This document shows, piece after piece, positions 1 to 6,516 of a stretch of DNA of 9,050 bases (the stretch's first letter is position 1; every line of letters starts with the position of its first letter). The DNA comes from Fidelibacterota bacterium. GTDB lineage: Bacteria; Fidelibacterota; UBA2242. A program made the position numbers and the translations under genes. The notes beneath the pieces were generated by a model. That model worked only from the letters and a program-made list of their open reading frames with translations. It was not told the origin of the DNA and did not search any database. The stretch covers positions 1 through 9,050 of the forward strand of contig JAFGXZ010000164.1 in NCBI GenBank assembly GCA_016936335.1. The letters run 5' to 3'.

Positions 1-1264
1 GATTGGCAAGGTGACGCCTAACGGTGAAACCGATCCGACTCCAGAAGAAAAACTGCTGCGGGCGATTTTCGGAGAAAAAGCCAGTGATGTCAAGGATGCT
101 TCTAAACGGGCTGATTCCGGTATTAAAGGCGTTGCCGTAGATACGAAACTATTTCAGCGTAAGGGGAAAACCAGTCGTGCTGAAGAAAAACGTCATATCG
201 AGGATGAAACCAGCCAGAGTATCCAAAGACATCAGCAACTGCGCGAACGCCGTAATGCGATCTTAATCAAACTTTTGGATGGTCAGACATCTACCTCAAT
301 AAAAGATATTCTTGGCACGACGACAATTGTCCGGGCGGGCACGAAATTCACCGGAAAATTATTCGAAACATTGGATTTCGACAGCCTCAGTTTTGAAGAT
401 CCCTGGGTCAAAGATGAGACCATCAATCAGAAAATTGGGAAAATTTTCAAGGATTATAATCACCTATCCCAGAAAATTGACGAAGAACTGGAACGGGAAA
501 TTTATAAAATCAAGGTCGGTGACGATCTTCAGCCAGGTGTTTTGCAATTGGCAAAAGTCTATGTAGCCAACAAACGTAAGGTCCAGGTTGGCGATAAAAT
601 GGCCGGCCGACATGGTAACAAGGGTGTTGTCTCGATTATTGTTCCACAGGAAGACATGCCATTTCTGGAAGATGGAACCCCGGTTGATATCGTTCTGAAT
701 CCGCTGGGGGTACCTTCCCGTATGAACCTTGGTCAGCTATATGAAACAATGCTTGGATGGGCCGGAAAAAAACTTGGTGTTCAATATGAGACCCCGGTTT
801 TTAATGGTGCAAGCAAAGAAGAAGTGGCCGAAGAAATGCGGAAAGCAGGATTACCTGAAAACGGCAAAATTACTCTCTATGACGGCATGACCGGTGAACC
901 GTTCGATGATCCGGTAACGGTTGGGTACATTTACATGATGAAACTTTCGCATCTTGTGGAAGATAAAATGCATGCCCGATCGACCGGGCCTTACTCGCTG
1001 GTAACCCAGCAACCTCTGGGCGGAAAAGCACAGTTTGGCGGTCAGCGGTTCGGCGAGATGGAAGTCTGGGCACTGGAAGCGTACGGTGCCGCCTATACAC
1101 TGCAGGAAGTCCTGACGATTAAATCCGATGACGTCGAGGGTCGTTCCAAAGTGTACAATGCTATTGTCAAAGGTGAAAATTTCTCCGATTTCGGAGTACC
1201 TGAATCCTTCAATGTATTATTGAAGGAATTGCAGGGCCTTTGCATAGAAATGGATATAAATTAG
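1..1264 (+). CDS. rpoB: RNA polymerase beta subunit, C-terminal part (5' end outside window)
   Basis: This is the last 420 codons of the RNA polymerase beta subunit, which pairs with beta' to form the catalytic core that makes RNA. The reading frame is open from base 2 and continues upstream of the window. The E. coli protein is about 1340 residues, so roughly the last third is present. The family stretches TPEEKLLRAIFGEKASDVKD (near bases 38-97) and GDKMAGRHGNKG (590-625) are intact. The two lysines of the latter, at 596-598 and 620-622, correspond to the active-centre lysines K1065 and K1073 of E. coli. The C-terminal clamp region with PLGGKAQFGGQRFGEMEVWA and PESFNVLLKEL is also intact. 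The charged helical linker at about bases 170-530 differs from E. coli, as is usual between phyla. The rifampicin-binding region lies upstream and cannot be judged. The stop is TAG, and rpoC follows after 34 bases, as in nearly all bacteria. Identification is secure. Confidence 0.98.
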   Translation, partial: IGKVTPNGETDPTPEEKLLRAIFGEKASDVKDASKRADSGIKGVAVDTKLFQRKGKTSRAEEKRHIEDETSQSIQRHQQLRERRNAILIKLLDGQTSTSIKDILGTTTIVRAGTKFTGKLFETLDFDSLSFEDPWVKDETINQKIGKIFKDYNHLSQKIDEELEREIYKIKVGDDLQPGVLQLAKVYVANKRKVQVGDKMAGRHGNKGVVSIIVPQEDMPFLEDGTPVDIVLNPLGVPSRMNLGQLYETMLGWAGKKLGVQYETPVFNGASKEEVAEEMRKAGLPENGKITLYDGMTGEPFDDPVTVGYIYMMKLSHLVEDKMHARSTGPYSLVTQQPLGGKAQFGGQRFGEMEVWALEAYGAAYTLQEVLTIKSDDVEGRSKVYNAIVKGENFSDFGVPESFNVLLKELQGLCIEMDIN

Positions 1265-1280
1265 CCCCGAAAATGGGACT

Positions 1281-1286
1281 GGAGGT
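1281..1286 (+). promoter_or_regulatory. Ribosome binding site of rpoC (GGAGGT, long spacing)
   Basis: A near-perfect Shine-Dalgarno sequence, GGAGGT, lies in the 34-base rpoB-rpoC gap. It is followed by a 12-base AT-rich spacer before the ATG at 1299, slightly longer than the usual 5-9 bases. There is no ATG, GTG or TTG in frame between it and 1299, so the ATG remains the best start, and the N-terminus it gives fits the family. Confidence 0.75.
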
Positions 1287-1298
1287 ATAAATATAAAG

Positions 1299-4200
1299 AT
1301 GAGTTTTACTAAACCCTTTAGTCAAAGTCATGAATTTGAAAGTATTACCATTCATCTCTCCTCTCCGGAAGCGATTTTAACCCGATCTCACGGTGAAGTT
1401 TTAAAACCGGAAACGATCAATTATCGCTCGTACAAACCGGAGAAAGATGGACTGTTTTGTGAAAAGATCTTCGGTCCGGTAAAAGATTGGGAATGCCATT
1501 GCGGAAAATACAAGCGGATTCGGTATAAAGGGATAATTTGTGATCGATGCGGTGTTGAAGTTGCCCGGAAAAAAGTTCGCCGGGAACGGATGGGGCATAT
1601 TACCCTGGCTGTTCCGGTTGTTCATATCTGGTTTCTGCGTTCAATCCCCAGTAAACTCTATTATCTTTTGGATATTCGGACGAAAAATCTTGAAGAAATC
1701 GTCTATTATGAAAAATATGTTGTGCTGAACAAAGGTGGTTCAGAGTTACCGTACAAGTCAGTCATTACTGAAGAAGAGTACTTTGAAAACATGATAAAGT
1801 ATGGTCCAAAGACCGAATTATTTGACGAAGAAGAAGCTCAGAACTTTTTTATTGCAAAGACTGGCGGTGAGGCGATTCGGGAACTGCTTCAGAAGGTTGA
1901 TGTCGAAATTCTTGTCAGAGAGCTGAAAAAAGAGTTAAAGACAAAAAAATCGGCAACCCAGAAGACAGAGATATTAAAGCGTTTGAAAGTTGTTAAAGCG
2001 TTTCTGCCCAGTGAGGGAAAACCGATCAACAAACCGGAATGGATGGTTGTCACGGTATTACCGGTCATTCCTCCGGATCTGAGACCCCTTGTACCACTTG
2101 AAGGCGGACGTTTTGCGGCCAGTGATTTAAATGATCTGTACCGACGCGTGATTATTCGCAATAATCGTCTCAAGCAATTGATTGAGATAAAAGCGCCCGA
2201 TGTTATTCTCCGCAATGAAAAACGCATGCTTCAGGAAGCTGTAGATTCACTGTTTGATAACAGTCGTCGCAGAACCGAAGTCCGTAGCGGAACTCGTCGG
2301 CCCCTGAAAAGCCTCAGCGATATGCTGAAAGGTAAGGAAGGTCGGTTCCGTCAGAACCTCTTGGGAAAACGGGTTGATTACAGTGGACGATCGGTTATTG
2401 TCGTTGGTCCGTCATTACAGTTGAATCAGTGCGGTCTTCCGAAAGAGATGGCAATAGAACTATTTAAACCTCATATTATTCACCAGTTGATTCGGCGTCG
2501 TCTGGCAAAAACGCCAAAATCTGCCAAATCCATGGTAGACCGAAAGGATGCAGAGGTCTATAAAGTGCTGGAATATGTGGTCAAGGATCATCCGGTACTA
2601 TTAAACCGTGCGCCGACGCTACACCGACTTGGTATCCAGGCTTTTCAACCAGTATTGATCAATGGAAAAGCGATTCAGATCCACCCACTAGTCTGCGCGG
2701 CTTTCAATGCGGATTTTGACGGTGACCAGATGGCGGTTCACGTTCCGTTATCCTTTGAAGCACAGATGGAATGCCGGATTTTGGCATTATCCAGTCATAA
2801 TATTTTACATCCGGCTCATGGTCATCCGATTGCCATTCCGTCTCAGGATATGGTTTTGGGTGTTTATTATATCACCCGCCAAAAAGAAGGCGTCAAAGGC
2901 GAAGGATATATATTTTCTTCGATATATGAAGCAATCACTGCTTATGAAAATGGTCAGGTTGACCTGCATGCCAAAGTGAAAATTCGGGTAAATGGCAAAC
3001 TCATTGATACTACCCCCGGACGGGCGTTATTCAACAGCATTCTGCCAAAAGGAACCAGTTATATAAATGAACTGATTAGTAAAAAAACGGTTGAAAGAAT
3101 CGTCGGAATGTCCTTCCAGGAAGTTGGTAATTATGAAACCGTCAAATTTTTGGACAACCTGAAAAATCTTGGCTTTAAATATGCCACTCAGTCGGGTGTT
3201 TCTATTTCCATTTCCGATGTTCTTATTCCGCCTGAAAAAGATACAATTCTACAGGAATCCTTTGCCCGGGTGGAAGACATTCAGAAAAAATTCAAAAAAG
3301 GAATCCTGACAGAAGGTGAACGGTATAATAAAGTTATTGATAACTGGACTCACACTACCAATAAACTTTCGGAAGTCATGATTGATCATATGGCTACGGA
3401 TCGTCAAGGATTTAATCCGGTCTATATGATGGCGGATTCCGGCGCACGCGGCAGTAGCGAGCAGATCAAACAGCTGGCTGGAATGCGTGGATTAATGGCT
3501 AAACCACAAAAGGCTATGACCGGTCAAGTTGGTGAAATTATCGAAACACCAATTACTTCAAACTTTAAAGAGGGTTTGACGGTCGTGGAATACTTTATTT
3601 CAACGCACGGTGCCCGTAAAGGTCTGGCAGACACAGCTTTAAAAACAGCCGATGCCGGCTATCTGACCCGCCGTCTGGTTGATGTTGCTCAGGATGTTGT
3701 AATTTCCGAAGAGGATTGCGGTACGATTAACGGTATTGACATTACGGCGTTGAAAAAAGAAGAAAATATCATTGAAAATCTGGCTGATCGTATTGTCGGC
3801 CGTGTAGCGCAGGAAGATATATATAATCCTGAAGATGATAATGAAATTTTTGTTGAAGCCGGTCAGGAAATCACTGAGAAAAAGGCGATGCAGATCCAGC
3901 GGTCCGGTATTGAGCAGGTTCGGATTCGGTCAGTATTAACTTGCGAATCCCATCGCGGTGTTTGTAGTAAATGTTACGGCCGAAATCTTGCAACCGGGAA
4001 ACTTATCAACATCGGTGAGGCAGTTGGAATTATGGCGGCTCAGTCCATTGGAGAGCCGGGCACCCAGCTGACATTGCGGACATTCCACTTTGGTGGTACT
4101 GCTGCCCGTATTGTTGAAGAGTCCGAGACGGTCGCCAAGAGTAAAGGTCATGTAGTATTTTCCGATAATTATCGATTTATTGATTATAAAAAAGATAAAT

Positions 4201-5573
4201 ATAACGTTGTTCTTTCACGCAACACTATGCTAAGCCTCATTGATGATAATAATCGGGTTACATCTACCTACAATGTTCCCTACGGTGCCCATGTGCTTGT
4301 TAATGAAAACGACAAGGTTACGATTGGTCAGACTCTTTTCCGTTGGGATATTTATATGGATCAGATTTTGACACTACACGACGGAAAAGTCCGGTATGTT
4401 GATCTGATTGAAGATGTCAGTTACAGAATTGAAGCCGATGAATCCGGCCATAAATCGACCATGGTTATTGAAGCCAAGGATCGTGCAATTCAGCCCCGGA
4501 TAGATATTGTCAGCATGGAAAACGGGCAGGAAGTTGTTAATCCCGGATTTGTGTTGCCGGTTCGGGCAATGCTGGTTGTTAAGTCCGGTGATGAAGTCGT
4601 TGCCGGTGATGTAATTGCGAAAATACCAAAAGAACTGGGAAAAACTAGTGATATCACCGGTGGTTTGCCGCGGGTCGCTGAATTGTTTGAAGCCCGTAAG
4701 CCGGATGATCCGGCGGTAATCACGGAAATTGATGGAAAAATCAGTTTTGGAAAAACGGAAAAAGGTATTCGTGAAATCATTGTAACCAGTCCTGACGGTC
4801 CACCGAAAAAATACAAGATGCCTTACGGTCGTTACGTATTGGTTAACCAGGGTGATGAGGTGAAAGCCGGTGATCGTTTGTGTGAAGGTCCCGTTGCACC
4901 CCAGGATATTCTGGCTGTTCAGGATCCGCGTAAAGTTCAGGAGTACCTGGTAAATGAAATTCAGGAAGTATATCGTCTTCAGGGCGTCCGTATTAATGAT
5001 AAGCACATTGAAGTAATTGTCCGGCAGATGATGCAGAAAGTCCGGATTGAAGATTCCGGTGATACCGATCTGCTTGAAAAAGACCGGGTAAATCGTCATG
5101 AATTAATCGAGGAAAACGAACGTATTAAAGAATATGTTGTAATTACAAATGTCGGCGATTCTGACTGGGATATTGAAGATGTGGTTTCTAAAAAGGAATT
5201 TGCAAAATTCAACCGTCTCCTTAAAGAAGAAGGTCGCAATCCAGCCAAAGCGCGTCCGGCCAGGCCAGCTCAGTTTACCGAAATGTTGCTTGGAATTACA
5301 CGGGCCTCACTTAACACGGAATCTTTCTTATCGGCCGCTTCATTCCAGGAAACAACCCGGGTTCTGACCGATGCCTCGGTTGCCGGAAAAGTGGACTATT
5401 TACGGGGTTTAAAAGAAAACATTCTGATGGGACATTTGATTCCTGCCGGAACCGGACTTCGCAAATACAATGATATCCTTGTTTCCGAGCCTGAACAGGA
5501 GATAGAAGAATGGGATTCAATCCGTGAAAGAGAGCGTTCAAAAGAAAATGAACTGGCATCCCTGCAAAAATAG
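1299..5573 (+). CDS. rpoC: RNA polymerase beta' subunit (complete)
   Basis: Complete beta' subunit of RNA polymerase, 1424 residues (E. coli 1407). It carries the catalytic Mg2+ site, the clamp and the trigger loop. The N-terminal zinc site has C66, C68, C81 and C84. Residues about 334-372 hold the conserved RPLKSLSDMLKGKEGRFRQN stretch and the following lid and switch region. The catalytic motif NADFDGD is at 470-476, with Asp 472, 474 and 476 binding Mg2+. The second zinc site is C807, C882, C889 and C892. The trigger-helix stretch around QLTLRTFHFGG has R927 and H930, equivalent to E. coli R933 and H936; L926 replaces Met932. About 170 residues (roughly 945-1112) then separate the halves of the trigger loop, which resumes at DITGGLPRVAELFEAR (1118-1133). 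This matches the SI3 insertion of Gram-negative lineages and ends with a sandwich-barrel-hybrid-like segment. The N-terminus (SPEAILTRSHGEVLKPETIN) resembles FCB-group beta'. The stop is TAG. Transcription is probably continuous with rpoB. No odd features or breaks are seen. Confidence 0.99.
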   Translation: MSFTKPFSQSHEFESITIHLSSPEAILTRSHGEVLKPETINYRSYKPEKDGLFCEKIFGPVKDWECHCGKYKRIRYKGIICDRCGVEVARKKVRRERMGHITLAVPVVHIWFLRSIPSKLYYLLDIRTKNLEEIVYYEKYVVLNKGGSELPYKSVITEEEYFENMIKYGPKTELFDEEEAQNFFIAKTGGEAIRELLQKVDVEILVRELKKELKTKKSATQKTEILKRLKVVKAFLPSEGKPINKPEWMVVTVLPVIPPDLRPLVPLEGGRFAASDLNDLYRRVIIRNNRLKQLIEIKAPDVILRNEKRMLQEAVDSLFDNSRRRTEVRSGTRRPLKSLSDMLKGKEGRFRQNLLGKRVDYSGRSVIVVGPSLQLNQCGLPKEMAIELFKPHIIHQLIRRRLAKTPKSAKSMVDRKDAEVYKVLEYVVKDHPVLLNRAPTLHRLGIQAFQPVLINGKAIQIHPLVCAAFNADFDGDQMAVHVPLSFEAQMECRILALSSHNILHPAHGHPIAIPSQDMVLGVYYITRQKEGVKGEGYIFSSIYEAITAYENGQVDLHAKVKIRVNGKLIDTTPGRALFNSILPKGTSYINELISKKTVERIVGMSFQEVGNYETVKFLDNLKNLGFKYATQSGVSISISDVLIPPEKDTILQESFARVEDIQKKFKKGILTEGERYNKVIDNWTHTTNKLSEVMIDHMATDRQGFNPVYMMADSGARGSSEQIKQLAGMRGLMAKPQKAMTGQVGEIIETPITSNFKEGLTVVEYFISTHGARKGLADTALKTADAGYLTRRLVDVAQDVVISEEDCGTINGIDITALKKEENIIENLADRIVGRVAQEDIYNPEDDNEIFVEAGQEITEKKAMQIQRSGIEQVRIRSVLTCESHRGVCSKCYGRNLATGKLINIGEAVGIMAAQSIGEPGTQLTLRTFHFGGTAARIVEESETVAKSKGHVVFSDNYRFIDYKKDKYNVVLSRNTMLSLIDDNNRVTSTYNVPYGAHVLVNENDKVTIGQTLFRWDIYMDQILTLHDGKVRYVDLIEDVSYRIEADESGHKSTMVIEAKDRAIQPRIDIVSMENGQEVVNPGFVLPVRAMLVVKSGDEVVAGDVIAKIPKELGKTSDITGGLPRVAELFEARKPDDPAVITEIDGKISFGKTEKGIREIIVTSPDGPPKKYKMPYGRYVLVNQGDEVKAGDRLCEGPVAPQDILAVQDPRKVQEYLVNEIQEVYRLQGVRINDKHIEVIVRQMMQKVRIEDSGDTDLLEKDRVNRHELIEENERIKEYVVITNVGDSDWDIEDVVSKKEFAKFNRLLKEEGRNPAKARPARPAQFTEMLLGITRASLNTESFLSAASFQETTRVLTDASVAGKVDYLRGLKENILMGHLIPAGTGLRKYNDILVSEPEQEIEEWDSIRERERSKENELASLQK

Positions 5574-5593
5574 GAAAATAGAGATAAAATGTA

Positions 5594-5622
5594 TTGCTTA
5601 GAAAATAAAGAAATAGTATTTT
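5594..5622 (+). promoter_or_regulatory. Possible weak promoter for the str genes in the rpoC-rpsL spacer
   Basis: The 76-base spacer (5574-5649) is very AT-rich, with 16 G or C by hand count. TTGCTT at 5594-5599 lies 17 bases upstream of TATTTT at 5617-5622, which is sigma-70-like spacing. The same site also reads as ATTG, 20 bases, TATTTTTA, close to the Bacteroidota-type TTTG / TAnnTTTG arrangement. Transcription would start near 5630, leaving about a 20-base leader that contains the rpsL Shine-Dalgarno. In such AT-rich sequence chance matches are common, so this is a candidate only. No hairpin with a T run, which would mark a rho-independent terminator, was found in the spacer, so read-through from rpoC is expected either way. 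Confidence 0.25.
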
Positions 5623-5649
5623 TACAGGCTTTTATATAATGGAGAAAAT

Positions 5650-6021
5650 ATGCCAACGATCAACCAATTAGTACGTAATGGTAGAAAGACTGTAAGTAAA
5701 AAAGAGAAAGCACCCGCTTTGCGTGGATGTCCCCAGAAAAGAGGGGTGTGTACCCGTGTATATACGACCACGCCGAAAAAACCGAACTCAGCTTTACGGA
5801 AAGTTGCCCGTGTTCGCCTTGTAAATGGAAAGGAAGTGAATGCTTATATCCCGGGTGAGGGGCACAATCTCCAGGAACACTCACTTGTTCTTGTTGAAGG
5901 TGGACGTGTCAAGGATTTACCCGGTGTTCGGTATCATATTATCCGTGGGACTCTTGATACAAGCGGTGTAAATGACAGAAAAAACAGTCGATCCAGATAC
6001 GGAACTAAACGACCGTCATAA
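5650..6021 (+). CDS. rpsL: 30S ribosomal protein S12
   Basis: Complete S12, 123 residues, the normal bacterial length. S12 sits at the decoding centre of the 30S subunit and contributes to tRNA selection accuracy. The whole sequence matches the family: MPTINQLVRNGR at the start, the CPQKRGVC segment at 27-34, TTPKKPNSALRK at 40-51 and VKDLPGVRYHIIRG at 87-100. K43 and K88 (counting Met) are the lysines whose replacement gives streptomycin resistance in E. coli. Both are wild type here, so S12 itself predicts sensitivity. D89 is the position modified to beta-methylthio-Asp in E. coli. The ATG is preceded by GGAG at 5641-5644 with a 5-base spacer. It lies 76 bases after rpoC and 15 bases before rpsG. 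Any promoter of its own would be in the AT-rich spacer upstream. Identification is secure. Confidence 0.99.
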   Translation: MPTINQLVRNGRKTVSKKEKAPALRGCPQKRGVCTRVYTTTPKKPNSALRKVARVRLVNGKEVNAYIPGEGHNLQEHSLVLVEGGRVKDLPGVRYHIIRGTLDTSGVNDRKNSRSRYGTKRPS

Positions 6022-6036
6022 CAGGGAGTTATCTTA

Positions 6037-6504
6037 ATGGCACGCAGAAAAAAAATAGTTGCTCGTGAAATTATACCGGATCCCAAATATGGTGATACGG
6101 ACGTAACCAGATTTATCAGTTATGTACTGCGGGAAGGTAAACGTTCGGTTGCAGAGAAAATATTTTACGATGCGATGGATCTCATTCAGGAAAAACGGAA
6201 AACCAAGGGTCTGGATGTATTTCGCAAGGCAATGAATAATGTTGCTCCTATTATGGAAGTAAAATCACGACGAATTGGTGGCGCGACCTATCAGGTTCCA
6301 ATTGAAGTAAAACCGAAGCGGAAATTTGCATTGGCATCACGTTGGATGATTAATTTCGCAAAAGCCCGCCCTGGTAAATCCATGGCAGAAAAACTGGCAG
6401 CCGAAATGATGGCCGCTGCCGACGGTGAAGGTGCTTCAATTAAAAAAAGAGATGATACACACCGAATGGCCGAAGCGAACAAAGCCTTTGCGCATTTTAG
6501 ATAA
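6037..6504 (+). CDS. rpsG: 30S ribosomal protein S7
   Basis: Complete S7, 155 residues, typical of bacteria (about 155-157). S7 is a primary 16S rRNA-binding protein that nucleates assembly of the 30S head and lines the E site. The N-terminus is basic (MARRKKIVAREIIPDPKYGD). The signature hairpin RRIGGATYQVPIEV is at 78-91, RWMINFAKARPGKSMAEKLA at about 102-121, and the DDTHRMAEANKAFAHFR tail at 139-155. The ATG follows AGGGAG at 6023-6028 with an 8-base spacer. It is 15 bases after rpsL and 12 bases before fusA, consistent with one transcript. In E. coli S7 represses the str operon by binding the much longer rpsL-rpsG gap; a 15-base gap leaves no room for that structure outside coding sequence. 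The N-terminal half looks less Bacteroidota-like than the C-terminal half. Identification is secure. Confidence 0.99.
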   Translation: MARRKKIVAREIIPDPKYGDTDVTRFISYVLREGKRSVAEKIFYDAMDLIQEKRKTKGLDVFRKAMNNVAPIMEVKSRRIGGATYQVPIEVKPKRKFALASRWMINFAKARPGKSMAEKLAAEMMAAADGEGASIKKRDDTHRMAEANKAFAHFR

Positions 6505-6506
6505 AA

Positions 6507-6512
6507 AAGGGA
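6507..6512 (+). promoter_or_regulatory. Ribosome binding site supporting the GTG start of fusA
   Basis: AAGGGA lies three bases after the rpsG stop and four bases before GTG at 6517, a short but workable spacing. It decides the start: no ATG in frame lies between the rpsG stop and the conserved NIGIMAHIDAGK, and the next in-frame ATG (6559) would fall at Met15, just before the P-loop. Confidence 0.7.
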
Positions 6513-6516
6513 ATCC

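Noticed and set aside
312..566. An 84-codon plus-strand frame inside rpoB
   Set aside because: It is an out-of-frame reading of conserved rpoB sequence and lacks a Shine-Dalgarno or any recognisable motif.
1889..2227. A 112-codon minus-strand open frame opposite rpoC with a basic product
   Set aside because: The basic composition comes from reading rpoC codons in reverse. There is no family resemblance and no upstream signals.
4374..5099. A 241-codon open frame on the minus strand inside rpoC
   Set aside because: It lies entirely opposite highly conserved rpoC coding sequence. Its translation has no recognisable domain, it has no evident ribosome binding site, and its base pattern follows rpoC codon periodicity. 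It is a shadow frame.
5635..5650. Perfect TATAAT just upstream of the rpsL start as a promoter -10 box
   Set aside because: Transcription would begin around 5646-5648, downstream of the GGAG at 5641-5644, making the mRNA nearly leaderless and wasting a good ribosome site. No -35 match lies at the right distance, and the spacer is about 79% AT, so chance is likely.
5639..5671. Tiny frame starting at the ATG at 5639, overlapping the rpsL start, as a leader peptide
   Set aside because: It has about ten codons in another frame across the rpsL start, no ribosome site of its own and no attenuator structure. The ATG arises from the TATAAT-GGAG junction.
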